NCBI RefSeq assembly: GCF_014694455.1
Contig: NZ_JAAUWT010000006.1
Coordinates: forward strand, 186,001 to 250,000
Source: Vibrio sp. S9_S30
GTDB taxonomy: Bacteria; Pseudomonadota; Gammaproteobacteria; Enterobacterales; Vibrionaceae
Reading direction: 5' to 3'
DNA: 64,000 nt
Below the pieces are notes generated by a model. It did no database searches. It saw nothing but the letters and a program-made list of their open reading frames with translations, and had not been told where the DNA came from. Positions within the stretch are counted from its first letter, which is position 1. Every line of letters begins with the position of its first letter. A program made the translations under genes and the position numbers. Positions 44,534-57,554 of the stretch are shown piece after piece.

Positions 44534-46240
44534 TTACTGATTGCTTGAATAGTACAAACGCTCTAAGAATGTGTCAATGTGCTCTCTTTGTGTTGCAGGG
44601 TTCATGAACACCGCCTTTTCGCCTGGGATGTAAGAGTAAATCCCGCGTCCTACATAATTAGAACGTGAAATGAATTCGACCCAGTTGGTGTATAACCCCG
44701 CTTTTCCACGGTGATTAAAAATATGACGATGAAACTCGCTATTGCGTTCCATGCGCGCTCTGATTATTTCGTCTTCAGTACTGTGGCGCTCGATGGCAAA
44801 CTCTTCATTGGCATCTTTAACGATATTTCGGTCGTACAATCTGAAGGTTACGCTTGGACCTTGGTTTTCTGGCACAACAACCTTACACGCAGGGTCCTGC
44901 ATCAGCTGATGACGCATGTAGTTTGCGTTTTGTAAGCTATGCGCTATTAGGGTTTGGTATCCCTCTAAGCCCATGTATTTCAGTGCCGAATACGCACCGA
45001 ACAAGCCCGTTGCGCCACGAGAACATTCAATAGTGGATTGCAGGTGCGTGTCTTCTTGAAGGTCATTTTCAAAGTAAGAAAAGTTCCTTGGATCGTTCTT
45101 GAGTGCGTCCATGTCCTTCTTGTTTTTTATCATCACCAGGCTAGATGTATAAGGGACGTAACCCCATTTTTGGAAATCGACGGTAAACGAATCTGCGTAT
45201 TTCAATTCACGCATTCGTGCAGCTACACTTTCTATGCCAGCAAGGGTTGCTTCGTTAATGCCAATAGGATTCCCTGCAAAATCGTAATCGATGAAGAACA
45301 TCATCGACCAACCCACCGCAGCGTCTACGTGGATATGTGGTTTGACTGCGATGTCGTATTCTGCGCATAGGCGTTCACGCAAGTCATAAACGGGTTTAAC
45401 CTGATCGATGGCAAAAGTGTCGGTTGTGCCCATCGTGAGCATGATGGCAGGAACCACGGTGTTCACGTCGAAGCACGCACGCATGCTGCGCTCTAGATCC
45501 GCCAAATCAATTTCATGGCTTTCCGTAACTTTGATGCGAATGGTTTTGTTGGTGATGTCCACACCCAACAAAGAAAGGTTGGTCATGTTGGAGTAGTGAC
45601 CCCCCTGAGAATTCAGAATTCGGTAGTCGCGGCTTGAATCCAAACCTTTATAGATTGCCTCAGGTAATGATTTACGTAGACCCAATAAGTAACCATAAAG
45701 GTTACAGAATGTGCCTCCTTGAGTGAATAAACCCGTTGATTCATTTTGATCATAGCCAACGACATTGGCGATTTGTCGAACCACGTTTTTTTCAAGCTGT
45801 TCTGCCATGCCTGCGTATTCACTGTAAACCAAGTTGGGGTTAGCCAACGTGCCCATCATTGCCCCATAAATGGCAGGATCGGACGGCATGGTAATGACGT
45901 TTTCAACTGAGGAAGGGTTTTCCCAATCTTTTGATAATGCCGCCGAAAATGCCAACACTTCATCTGGTGTGCCCGTCGGTCTCATGCGCTTTTTCGGCAC
46001 ATGATTTTGATTCAGTAGAGTATTGTGTAGCTCCGCGCTGTTGGAATAAGCACCCAATCGTTGATTGGGTTGAAGGTGTCTGGCCCGAAACTGATTCAGT
46101 GCAGCAAAACCAGGATCTTTATATATGGGCCACAAGTTTTCGTCGCGAGAGAAGAAATCACGAAATACTTCGTTATATAGCTTCGTAAACTCTGGAGTGG
46201 TGTGGTTTGCCTGAGCGTCTTTCAATAAAGAAATGTCCAT
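44534..46240 (-). CDS. Group II PLP-dependent decarboxylase (substrate unknown)
   Basis: A 568-residue fold-type I enzyme. The PLP site shows GGTFCNLYGYLLGLR, the ring-stacking and aspartate motif HIHVDAAVGW and the Schiff-base lysine in DSFTVDFQKWGYVPYTSSLVM. Length and these motifs place it with glutamate/tyrosine/DOPA decarboxylase relatives; the lysine region differs from what I recall for Vibrio PanP aspartate decarboxylases, so I do not assign that name. It stands alone next to a chemoreceptor. Confidence 0.88.
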   Translation of the reverse strand: MDISLLKDAQANHTTPEFTKLYNEVFRDFFSRDENLWPIYKDPGFAALNQFRARHLQPNQRLGAYSNSAELHNTLLNQNHVPKKRMRPTGTPDEVLAFSAALSKDWENPSSVENVITMPSDPAIYGAMMGTLANPNLVYSEYAGMAEQLEKNVVRQIANVVGYDQNESTGLFTQGGTFCNLYGYLLGLRKSLPEAIYKGLDSSRDYRILNSQGGHYSNMTNLSLLGVDITNKTIRIKVTESHEIDLADLERSMRACFDVNTVVPAIMLTMGTTDTFAIDQVKPVYDLRERLCAEYDIAVKPHIHVDAAVGWSMMFFIDYDFAGNPIGINEATLAGIESVAARMRELKYADSFTVDFQKWGYVPYTSSLVMIKNKKDMDALKNDPRNFSYFENDLQEDTHLQSTIECSRGATGLFGAYSALKYMGLEGYQTLIAHSLQNANYMRHQLMQDPACKVVVPENQGPSVTFRLYDRNIVKDANEEFAIERHSTEDEIIRARMERNSEFHRHIFNHRGKAGLYTNWVEFISRSNYVGRGIYSYIPGEKAVFMNPATQREHIDTFLERLYYSSNQ

Positions 46241-46281
46241 AGCGTTTCTCTATCCTTATGGAAATATTCTGTTACATGGAG

Positions 46282-46307
46282 AAAGGACATCATTTCTGAT
46301 GCCCTTT
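46282..46307 (-). terminator. Hairpin between the chemoreceptor and decarboxylase genes
   Basis: AAAGGACATCA and TGATGCCCTTT pair (one G-T) around TTTC, just after the chemoreceptor stop. Confidence 0.6.
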
Positions 46308-46311
46308 TTGT

Positions 46312-48216
46312 TTATTGAACTTTAAATTGTTTGACTAGATGCTCTAGGTGAGCATTGGACTTTGACAATGATTGCGTCACCGAGACGGTGTCTTGCCCAC
46401 TAGAAACGAGAGACTCTACGATATCTCGAATGGCAAGCATATTGCGAGAAATTTCATCAGACACGGCGCTTTGTTCTTCTGTCGCCGTAGCAATTTGGCT
46501 ACTGATGTCATCAATCTGGTTGACGGAGTTGGATACGATATCGAGGCTGCCGGACACTTCAGACGTTTTCTCTGCGGTGATTTGACAGCGCTCCTTTGTC
46601 GTCTCCATTGCATTGACGACTTTGTCGGTACCATCCAACAGGCGAGTCAGCATGTCAGAGATTTCGGTGGTACTGTTTTGTGTTCGGGCGGCAAGGGCGC
46701 GCACTTCATCTGCCACCACCGCAAAGCCCCTACCTTGTTCGCCCGCTCGCGCTGCTTCGATCGCGGCATTCAAGGCAAGAAGGTTCGTTTGCTCCGAAAT
46801 GTCGCCAATAACCGAAAGCACGGCACTGATTTGGTTGGCATCGGTATTCATTACCTGAATGCGTTCCGCCATTTCTTCTACGTCGTCAACCAAAGAACGA
46901 ACCGTCTGAACGGCATTGTTCACAACCGTTTTAGAATTATGCGCTTCAGAGGCAGTAGAAACGGTGATTTGAGATGACTGTTGCACGCTTTCCGCTACGG
47001 AACGGGCGCTTTCACTCATTTCAGTAATCGAGGTCACCACTTGTTCGGTTTCGGCGGAATGTGACAGCAACATCTGTTCATTTTGGTGGGCGGATGTCGT
47101 TAGCGTTCGGATGCCCTCGGAAATCTGAGCGCTAGACTGCGTGATCTCGCTGATCATATTCTGAAGGTTAGCGACGAATCTGTTGAAACCTTCAGAAATT
47201 TGCCCTAGATCGTCGTTTTGAACGACCGTGAGGCGCGCGGTTAAGTCACCATTTCCATTTGAAAGGTCCAGTACTGCCGCTTTTAAGTGATCGAGCGGTC
47301 GGAACAGTTGGCTAATCACAAAAAAGATAATGACGGTTGAGACGGCCAGCAGTAGGCATCCTACCAATATCGATGATTTTACCGCTGCGTTTACTTCTGT
47401 TATTGCCGTCCCATGGTCCACAAAAACCATCAGTGTCCAGAAGTTGCTGTTATCAATCGCGACGCGTTGAAAATAGCCATCAAAATCGATGCCCATGTAA
47501 GGGAATTTAACTAAGCCATTTTGATCATTGCGGAAGCCATTTTCAATCACTTGGAAAGCGGGGCTTACTTGAGAAGGCGTTTTACCAATATCGTTAGGGT
47601 CGTCGCTGGCAAAAAACTTATAGTTTCTATCAGACAGCGTCGCAGCGCCTCCTGCAAATCGCATAGAGCTGACTTGGCTAACAATGCCGCTCAAGTTCAC
47701 ATCACCAACCAAAACAGCGATTAATTCACCATTTTGATAAACGGGTGCTGAAATGCTCATAACCTGATTTTTAGTGACGATATCTTGATAAATATCACTG
47801 GTAATGGTTGTACGGCTTTTGGCGGTTTCCGTAAACCAAGGACGGGTTAGATAGCGATCGGTAACCTCTTTGATACCACCATCATCAGACATGTAGTTGC
47901 GACCGTCTGTGTAGGCAATCATGACTGCTGAGAGCAAAGAGGTTTTAGAAAGAAGAAGAACTCGGTCAATGTTTTCTTGGTCGCTTAAATCGCTACTAAA
48001 ATGCAGAGCGCCTTGTCGGATGGTTCGAATTTTCGATTCCATATCGTTTTCAATTTCATTTACATAACTGTTCAGTTTTTGCTGAGTAGCTTCTTGAAGT
48101 CCGTTAACCATTTCATTTTTAAGATTAATAATACTGATGGTTGCCAAAACTGATAGAGATACTGCTACCAGCAAGACAACACTCATGTTTATTCGCGCTT
48201 TAAAACCTAATTGCAT
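46312..48216 (-). CDS. Methyl-accepting chemotaxis protein with dCache sensor
   Basis: A 634-residue chemoreceptor. An N-terminal membrane helix (about residues 10-32) is followed by a periplasmic double-Cache sensor ([68 protein letters not shown]), a second helix (about 280), a HAMP domain and a signalling domain with the conserved hairpin [46 protein letters not shown] 48216 is set by GAGG. It lies upstream of the decarboxylase gene on the same strand; a shared ligand theme is possible but unproven. Confidence 0.94.
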   Translation of the reverse strand: MQLGFKARINMSVVLLVAVSLSVLATISIINLKNEMVNGLQEATQQKLNSYVNEIENDMESKIRTIRQGALHFSSDLSDQENIDRVLLLSKTSLLSAVMIAYTDGRNYMSDDGGIKEVTDRYLTRPWFTETAKSRTTITSDIYQDIVTKNQVMSISAPVYQNGELIAVLVGDVNLSGIVSQVSSMRFAGGAATLSDRNYKFFASDDPNDIGKTPSQVSPAFQVIENGFRNDQNGLVKFPYMGIDFDGYFQRVAIDNSNFWTLMVFVDHGTAITEVNAAVKSSILVGCLLLAVSTVIIFFVISQLFRPLDHLKAAVLDLSNGNGDLTARLTVVQNDDLGQISEGFNRFVANLQNMISEITQSSAQISEGIRTLTTSAHQNEQMLLSHSAETEQVVTSITEMSESARSVAESVQQSSQITVSTASEAHNSKTVVNNAVQTVRSLVDDVEEMAERIQVMNTDANQISAVLSVIGDISEQTNLLALNAAIEAARAGEQGRGFAVVADEVRALAARTQNSTTEISDMLTRLLDGTDKVVNAMETTKERCQITAEKTSEVSGSLDIVSNSVNQIDDISSQIATATEEQSAVSDEISRNMLAIRDIVESLVSSGQDTVSVTQSLSKSNAHLEHLVKQFKVQ

Positions 48217-48563
48217 AGCTACCCTCACACGTTGGTAAGTAAATTTATTGTTAGTCGAAAGCAAAGCTATTCACGGAAATAAATTTCGACAAATCTAAGA
48301 TCACTCAGTGTTATGCATTATTGAATTTCTAAATACCGAGCTGATATTTGGTGGATTATGGCATATTCATAAAACAAGCCATGAGTGTTTTCTAAGTCGA
48401 ATTGCACACAAGTGTGACTATTATCTCAATAATTTTGAGCTTATTTCACAAGACTTAAATGTGAGAAGGATCATAGCAAAAAAAAAAAGGAGTGAAAGGG
48501 TATTTGAAATATATTTTTACACTATTAAAAAGGGAAGGTTGGGAGAAATTCCTCCCATATTGT
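48217..48563. other. Intergenic region, no supported gene
   Basis: An AT-rich gap of about 350 bases. A plus-strand frame (48308-48577) runs into the antisense end of the ATPase gene and has no ribosome site, so it is not called. Confidence 0.35.
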
Positions 48564-49655
48564 CTAGAGACTTTTAACGTTTTGACCATTTTGGTAAAAC
48601 AGGTGAATATTTTCAGCATGGCACCCAAGTGTTAGCGATTGATATTTGCTGACTTCTCTATCGCCCTGTGAATGCACCGTGAACCCATCCACTCCTAATG
48701 ATTGCCCAAACAGATAAGTACTGTTTCCCAGTCTTTCTATTACTTCACTATGGAATTGGAATTGGACATTATTTTCTTCGCCAATCAATAGGTGCTCAGG
48801 TCGAATACCAAGTGTGAGATGGTCCCCAGATTTTACGGACAGGTCATTTTTACAAGGTATTGTAATGATAGATTCATCAGGCGCTTTTAATGTTAGAAGT
48901 TGAGCTGAGTATGAAATTATTGTGGTGGAAATGAAATTCATTTTAGGTGAACCGATGAACCCAGCAACAAATTCGTTTATGGGATGGTGATACAGTTCCA
49001 GCGGGGTGCCTACCTGTTCAACCTTACCTGCGCGCAATACAACGATCTTATCAGCCAGTGTCATGGCTTCAACTTGATCATGCGTTACGTACACCATCGT
49101 GTTTTGTAACTCTTGGTGTAACTTAGCAATTTGAAGGCGCATTTCCACTCGCAGTTCTGCGTCAAGGTTGGATAGAGGCTCGTCAAATAGGAACACTTTC
49201 GGGTTACGTACGATGGCTCGACCAATAGCCACTCTTTGCCTTTGTCCGCCCGACAACTCTTTGGGTTTACGTTTAAGTAATGGTTCCAGTTGCAGTGCTT
49301 TTGCCGCAATAGAGACTTGTTTTTTAACCGTTTCTTTAGAATGCCCCGTCATTTTCAATCCAAAGCCCATATTTTCTTCCACCGTCATATGGGGGTAGAG
49401 CGCGTACGATTGAAAAACCATGGCAACGCCACGTTCGGCGGGATCGACGTCGTTAACAATTTCATTTTCTATTTCAATGGTGCCATCAGTGATCTCTTCG
49501 AGCCCAGCAATGAGCCTCAGCAATGTGGACTTACCGCAACCGGAAGGGCCGACAAAAACGACAAACTCACCGTTATTGATCTCTAAATCTACGCCGTGAA
49601 TCGTTCTTATATCGCCATATTCTTTTATGACGTTCTGTAGAGTGATGTCTACCAT
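48564..49655 (-). CDS. Sugar ABC transporter ATPase (MalK/UgpC type)
   Basis: A 363-residue ATPase with Walker A GPSGCGKSTLLRLIAG, signature LSGGQRQRVAIGRAIVRNP, Walker B VFLFDEPLSNLDAELR, switch YVTHDQVEAMTLAD and the C-terminal OB-fold regulatory domain (FIGSPKMNF, LTLGIRPEHLLI). It is divergent from the permease-permease-binding-protein-lacZ unit, which has no ATPase of its own, so it is the energy subunit for that galactoside importer. Confidence 0.93.
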   Translation of the reverse strand: MVDITLQNVIKEYGDIRTIHGVDLEINNGEFVVFVGPSGCGKSTLLRLIAGLEEITDGTIEIENEIVNDVDPAERGVAMVFQSYALYPHMTVEENMGFGLKMTGHSKETVKKQVSIAAKALQLEPLLKRKPKELSGGQRQRVAIGRAIVRNPKVFLFDEPLSNLDAELRVEMRLQIAKLHQELQNTMVYVTHDQVEAMTLADKIVVLRAGKVEQVGTPLELYHHPINEFVAGFIGSPKMNFISTTIISYSAQLLTLKAPDESIITIPCKNDLSVKSGDHLTLGIRPEHLLIGEENNVQFQFHSEVIERLGNSTYLFGQSLGVDGFTVHSQGDREVSKYQSLTLGCHAENIHLFYQNGQNVKSL

Positions 49656-49740
49656 TTTGGACTCCCAAGTACCAGCAATTAGAAACGACTGAAATTTAAA
49701 ATACGTGAATGTGCGCTTATTGTTATCGGTTTGTTAATAA

Positions 49741-49760
49741 TAGTTGATCGTGATCAACTA
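49741..49760. promoter_or_regulatory. Palindrome in the ATPase/permease control region
   Basis: Nine-base arms TAGTTGATC and GATCAACTA around GT, 86 bases upstream of the ATPase start. A dimeric regulator site is likely; the regulator is unknown. Confidence 0.5.
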
Positions 49761-49785
49761 AAAAGGGCGCATTTTAATGAAATTT

Positions 49786-49801
49786 GTGGAAACGTTTACA
49801 C
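49786..49801. promoter_or_regulatory. LacI/GalR-type operator before the galactoside transport genes
   Basis: GTGGAAACGTTTACAC has 8-base arms with one mismatch and the central AAACGTTT of LacI-family operators. It lies between the divergent ATPase and permease genes; a related site precedes galT. Confidence 0.6.
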
Positions 49802-49941
49802 TTTAGGTTTTATGCTGTGCAAAATTTCTACTATGATCTTATATTGATAGTATAAACGGTTAATAGGCGACATTCTTACGCGAATCTTCGCAACGTTGGT
49901 GGACAGTGGATTGAGCAGAAAATGAAAGGGAATGCATTGAA

Positions 49942-50862
49942 ATGGAACAATCTGTGAAAACGATATACCCCAGAAACAGAATGCCATCAGCGACTAGAAA
50001 AAGAAGCCCCCTTCGGCGCTATACGCCATGGTTTTTCTTATTACCCGCCATGGTTATTTTTCTGGTTTATGTGATTTACCCAATTATTGACAGCATTTGG
50101 CTGAGTTTTTTTGAGTGGGACGGTTTAAGCGAAAAAACGTGGGTTGGATTAGGTAACTATATCGAGTTATTTGAATCTGACGCCTTTTATACTTCCTTAA
50201 AAAATAACTTTCTGTGGTTGATTTTTTTCATGATAGCGCCCCCAGCAGGGCTGGCGATTGCGCTATTCCTCAATCAACAGATTAAAGGTATTCGGATTGT
50301 AAAATCGTTATTCTTTTTTCCGTTTGTGATTTCTCAAGTGGTCGTTGGGTTGGTATTTGCGTGGTTTTACGATCCGACATTTGGTTTATTTAATATCGCC
50401 TTATCAAGTATTGGCATTGAGCCCATTGCCATTTTATCAGATGAAGATTACGTCACGTACGGCATTATTGCGGCGGGTTTGTGGCCCCAAGTGTCGTATT
50501 GCATGATTCTATACCTCACAGGGCTGAATAATCTCGATCCGGAACAAATTGAGGCCGCACGTTTGGATGGCGCAAAAAAATGGCGCATGCTTTGGTATGT
50601 CGTTCTTCCTCAATTAAGACCCGCCACCTTTATTGCCATTGTCGTTACCGTTATTGGTGCACTTCGCTCCTTCGATTTAGTGGCTACCATGACCGCAGGT
50701 GGTCCTTGGGGCAGTTCATCGGTGCTGGCGTATCAAATGTATGAAGAATCTATCTTTAATTATCGAATGGGATATGGGGCATCTGTATCGGTCGTTCTGT
50801 TCTTAATTATGGACGTTTATATCGCTTACTTTTTGTGGCGCATGTTGAGGAGTGAGAAATAA
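49942..50862 (+). CDS. Sugar ABC transporter permease (MalF/UgpA type)
   Basis: A 306-residue inner-membrane permease with six helices. The coupling loop EAARLDGAKKWRMLWYVVLPQLRPATFIAIV and the start PWFFLLPAMVIFLVYVIYPIIDSIWLSFFEWDG are typical of sugar-type CUT1 importers. The start overlaps nothing upstream; the stop abuts the ATG of the next permease. It is first in a seven-gene galactoside operon. Confidence 0.93.
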   Translation: MEQSVKTIYPRNRMPSATRKRSPLRRYTPWFFLLPAMVIFLVYVIYPIIDSIWLSFFEWDGLSEKTWVGLGNYIELFESDAFYTSLKNNFLWLIFFMIAPPAGLAIALFLNQQIKGIRIVKSLFFFPFVISQVVVGLVFAWFYDPTFGLFNIALSSIGIEPIAILSDEDYVTYGIIAAGLWPQVSYCMILYLTGLNNLDPEQIEAARLDGAKKWRMLWYVVLPQLRPATFIAIVVTVIGALRSFDLVATMTAGGPWGSSSVLAYQMYEESIFNYRMGYGASVSVVLFLIMDVYIAYFLWRMLRSEK

Positions 50863-51713
50863 TGTACCCACAACCGATTCAAAAAGCTGGGCGCTTTACC
50901 AATATCAGCTATCGCGTAGCGTTGCCTATCTCAATTTTGATGTGGCTGCTTCCACTGATCGCCGTGATGATGACGTCTATTCGATCCATTGAAGACATAA
51001 ACAAAGGCAATTATTGGGGGATTCCGAGCGAAATCCAATTTTTCGAAAATTATTCTCAAGTATTCACTTCGACTCCGATGGGGCAGTACCTGCTTAATAG
51101 CCTAATGATTACCTTACCTGCGGTGGCTGGCGCTGTTGCCTTGTCTACGTTGGGTGGGTATGCCCTCGCGAAATTCAATTTCAAAGCCAATATATGGATA
51201 TTTGCGACGTTTATTGCAGGGAATTTTGTTCCGTTTCAAATCTTGATGATTCCGGTACGCGACCTCACCATGGCCTTCGGTTTGTACGACACACGTTCGG
51301 CACTGATCTTGTTCCATATCGCGTTTCAGGCAGGGTTTTGCACCTTGTTCATGCGTAATTTTATTGTCGGCATTCCCGATGCATTGATTGAAGCGGCGCG
51401 AGTGGAAGGGGTAAGCGAATGGCGAATTTTCTGGCATATCGTACTGCCGCTTGTGAGACCGGCTCTGGCGGCACTATCGGTATTAGTCTTTACCTTTATT
51501 TGGAATGATTTCTTTTGGGCACTGGTGTTAGTGCAAAGCGACGAAGTTCGGCCGGTAACCGCTGGGTTGAGTGCGTTACGCGGGCAGTGGTTGGCTTCTT
51601 GGCAGTTTATTTCTGCTGGTGCCATTGTCGCGGCTATACCGCCAGTGGTGCTGTTTTTTACAATGCAACGCCACTTTATTGCTGGGCTGACGCTTGGGGC
51701 AACAAAAGGATAA
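50862..51713 (+). CDS. Sugar ABC transporter permease (MalG/UgpE type)
   Basis: A 283-residue permease. It carries the coupling loop EAARVEGVSEWRIFWHIVLPLVRPALAALSVL and the MalG-like N-terminus with WLLPLIAVMMTSIRS. Its ATG overlaps the stop of the preceding permease gene by one base (TAATG), so the two subunits are made together. Confidence 0.93.
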   Translation: MYPQPIQKAGRFTNISYRVALPISILMWLLPLIAVMMTSIRSIEDINKGNYWGIPSEIQFFENYSQVFTSTPMGQYLLNSLMITLPAVAGAVALSTLGGYALAKFNFKANIWIFATFIAGNFVPFQILMIPVRDLTMAFGLYDTRSALILFHIAFQAGFCTLFMRNFIVGIPDALIEAARVEGVSEWRIFWHIVLPLVRPALAALSVLVFTFIWNDFFWALVLVQSDEVRPVTAGLSALRGQWLASWQFISAGAIVAAIPPVVLFFTMQRHFIAGLTLGATKG

Positions 51714-51821
51714 TTACATCGAAATTAAAGCATTAGCTTTTCAACGGATTTGGCAAGAGTAAAACAAGAATACCCCTATTTTGGACCACAAAGAGCAAAA
51801 CTCGACAACAAGGACCCTATT

Positions 51822-53048
51822 ATGAACTACGTGAAACACATTGCGACTTCAGTGATGCTGGCTGCCTCTATAGCCAGTACCGCAGTAGCAGGTACGCTAG
51901 TGATTAACTCAAATGCATCGGACGCTGCACCCAAAAAAGCGTGGGATGAAGTGGTATCACGCTTCCAAAAGGCGAACCCAGATATCGAGGTGAAATACAA
52001 CCTCTATGACCACGAGTCGTACAAAACGACGATTCGCAATTGGTTGGTAACATCACCACCCGATGTGGTGTTCTGGTTTGCGGGCAACCGCATGAAAACA
52101 TTTGTGGATCGTGGGTTGCTGGAAGATGTGAGTGATCTGTGGGCACAAAATGGCATGAACGACGATTTTTCTTCCGCCGCCCCAGCGATGTCGGTGAACG
52201 GGAAAAAATACGGTGTGCCTTACACCTATTACCAATGGGGCGTTTACTACCGTAAAGATCTGTTTGAACAATTTGGGATTGCAGAGCCTAAAACATGGGA
52301 AGAGCTGAAATCCGCTGCGGCCAAACTGAAAGCGAATGATGTGGCACCGTTTGCTATTGGAACCAAATATTTGTGGACGGCTGCGGGTTGGTTTGACTAC
52401 TTGAATCTTCGTACCAACGGCTTGGATTTCCATATCCAGTTAATGGACGGGAAGGTGCCTTATACCGATGAGCGTGTGAAGAAAACCTTCGCGAAATGGG
52501 CGGAATTGGTTGAGCCAGGCTACTTCTTGGAAAACCACGCATCTTATTCTTGGCAGGAAGCGCAGCCTTTCCTATACAACGGTAAAGCCGCTATGTACTT
52601 GATTGGTAATTTCATTGTGCCAAACTTCCCACCAGAAATGGACGGAAAAATGGGCTTCTTCCAATTCCCTGTGATTGACGCATCTGTCGGGCTAGCCGAA
52701 GACGCCCCTATGGATACTATCCATATTCCGACTAAAGCAAAGAACAAAGAAGAAGCACGCAAATTCTTAGCGTTTGTCGCCACTCCTGAAATTCAATCCT
52801 TAATTAACGACAACCTTCTTCAAATCCCGACCAACAAAAACGCCAAAGTGAAAGACGACCCGTTCTTGAATAAAGGCGTTGCGATGCTTGGCAGTGTAGA
52901 AGGTACCGCACAGTTTTATGATCGAGATACCGATCCTGCAATGGCTAAAGAAGGCATGAAAGGGTTCCAAGAATTCATGGTTTACCCTAAACGCCTAGAC
53001 AAGATCCTGGAGCGTCTTGAAAAAGCGCGTCAAAGAACGTTTAAGTAA
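51822..53048 (+). CDS. Sugar-binding protein of the galactoside ABC importer
   Basis: A 408-residue periplasmic family 1 binding protein. Signal peptide through STAVA (residue 23), then TLVINSNASDAAPKKAWDEVVSRFQKANPDIEVKYNL, PYTYYQWGVYYRKDLFEQFGIAEPKTWEELKSAAAKL and GKAAMYLIGNFIVPNF, all typical of oligosaccharide binders. ATG 51822 is set by AAGGA. Since lacZ follows, the ligand is probably a beta-galactoside. Confidence 0.92.
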   Translation: MNYVKHIATSVMLAASIASTAVAGTLVINSNASDAAPKKAWDEVVSRFQKANPDIEVKYNLYDHESYKTTIRNWLVTSPPDVVFWFAGNRMKTFVDRGLLEDVSDLWAQNGMNDDFSSAAPAMSVNGKKYGVPYTYYQWGVYYRKDLFEQFGIAEPKTWEELKSAAAKLKANDVAPFAIGTKYLWTAAGWFDYLNLRTNGLDFHIQLMDGKVPYTDERVKKTFAKWAELVEPGYFLENHASYSWQEAQPFLYNGKAAMYLIGNFIVPNFPPEMDGKMGFFQFPVIDASVGLAEDAPMDTIHIPTKAKNKEEARKFLAFVATPEIQSLINDNLLQIPTNKNAKVKDDPFLNKGVAMLGSVEGTAQFYDRDTDPAMAKEGMKGFQEFMVYPKRLDKILERLEKARQRTFK

Positions 53049-53111
53049 ATCGGTTTGGTTTGTCGCAGTGTAGGGCTGCGGCATTCTCTTTTATTTCCGA
53101 CTATTTCCGAC

Positions 53112-53125
53112 GGCTCTGAGGAGCC
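53112..53125 (+). other. Small hairpin between binding protein and lacZ
   Basis: GGCTC-TGAG-GAGCC without a T-run, 64 bases after the binding-protein stop. It may protect the 3' end of the binding-protein message. Confidence 0.4.
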
Positions 53126-53145
53126 TGAAGACGTTATGCTTTTTG

Positions 53146-56391
<3,246 letters not shown>

Positions 56392-56445
56392 ATCACCAAC
56401 CAAGCTTAGGTGCAGCCGAGACATGTTGAGATTGTTTGAATTAAA

Positions 56446-56463
56446 TTGTAAACGTATACACAA
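56446..56463. promoter_or_regulatory. LacI/GalR-type operator before galT
   Basis: TTGTAAACGTATACACAA is a near palindrome centred on AAACGTAT, 11 bases upstream of galT. It resembles the site at 49786-49801, so both may be bound by one LacI-family repressor encoded elsewhere. Confidence 0.55.
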
Positions 56464-56474
56464 GGAATTTAGCT

Positions 56475-57527
56475 ATGAATACCGGTCAATTTGACCCCAA
56501 GGAGCACCCCCACAGACGATACAACCCACTAACGGGTCAATGGGTGTTGGTTTCGCCGCATCGGGCAAAGCGCCCTTGGAGTGGGCAAAGTGATGAAATA
56601 GAAACAGGCAATGAGCAGCCTTATCAAAGTGATTGTTTTTTGTGCCCAACGAATACTCGCGTATCAGGAGAAGTGAACCCAGATTACGAGGGATGTTTTG
56701 TGTTTCAAAACGATTTTGCCGCGCTCATGCCCGAGTCGCCATCGCCAGACAAGTCGGTTGACCCGCTGTTTCAATGTGATGCGGCGAATGGGTTGAGCCG
56801 CGTGATCTGCTTTTCTCCGGATCACAGCAAAACCCTTCCAGAATTGAGTGTGAAGCAAATTACCGATGTGGTGAACACGTGGGACGCGCAAGTGACCGAG
56901 CTGGGTAAGGAGTACTTATGGGTACAAGCTTTCGAAAACAAAGGCGAAATGATGGGGTGTTCACAGCCGCATCCTCATGGTCAGATTTGGGCAAACAGCT
57001 TTTTACCTAACGAAATTGCGCGTAAAGAAGGGCGACTGCGGGAATACCGTGACGCTCATGGCACCAATTTATTGCTGGATTACGCATTGAAAGAGCAAGC
57101 ATTGCAAGAGCGAGTGGTGGTAGAAACGGAAAACTGGATAGCCGTTGTTCCGTATTGGGCTTCTTGGCCCTTCGAAACGTTATTGTTACCGACGTTTAAA
57201 GCGCAGCGTTTTTCCGAGTTAAATGAGGGGCAAAGAGAAGATCTTGCTAAAGCACTTAAAGCCTTAACAACTCGATACGACAACCTATTTCAATGCGCGT
57301 TTCCCTATTCGATGGGGTGGCATTTTGCGCCTTTCTTTAAAGATGAACGCCCCATTGATCATTGGCAATTGCACGCCCACTTTTATCCGCCGTTACTGCG
57401 CAGTGCGAGCGTACGAAAATTCATGGTGGGTTATGAAATGCTCGCCGAGTATCAGCGAGATTTAACGCCAGAACAAGCGGCAGAGCGCTTATCGCTGTTG
57501 AGCGATGTGCATTACAAGGAAGCTTGA
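56475..57527 (+). CDS. galT: Galactose-1-phosphate uridylyltransferase
   Basis: A 350-residue enzyme exchanging UMP between UDP-glucose and galactose-1-phosphate. The zinc site CFLCPTN, the nucleophile motif [13 protein letters not shown] and the C-terminal [17 protein letters not shown] stretch ([13 protein letters not shown]) are visible. AAGGA precedes ATG. It is followed by galK with a three-base gap to the long galK frame. Confidence 0.96.
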   Translation: MNTGQFDPKEHPHRRYNPLTGQWVLVSPHRAKRPWSGQSDEIETGNEQPYQSDCFLCPTNTRVSGEVNPDYEGCFVFQNDFAALMPESPSPDKSVDPLFQCDAANGLSRVICFSPDHSKTLPELSVKQITDVVNTWDAQVTELGKEYLWVQAFENKGEMMGCSQPHPHGQIWANSFLPNEIARKEGRLREYRDAHGTNLLLDYALKEQALQERVVVETENWIAVVPYWASWPFETLLLPTFKAQRFSELNEGQREDLAKALKALTTRYDNLFQCAFPYSMGWHFAPFFKDERPIDHWQLHAHFYPPLLRSASVRKFMVGYEMLAEYQRDLTPEQAAERLSLLSDVHYKEA

Positions 57528-57554
57528 CAGTTGATAGAGAGTTGGAGAGAAAAC

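Noticed and set aside
44534..46240. Naming the decarboxylase PanP or GadB
   Set aside because: PLP motifs are clear but the lysine region does not decide substrate; naming it would overstate the evidence.
48308..48577. Plus-strand 89-codon frame
   Set aside because: No ribosome site, ends inside the antisense strand of the ATPase gene, low-complexity lysine stretch.
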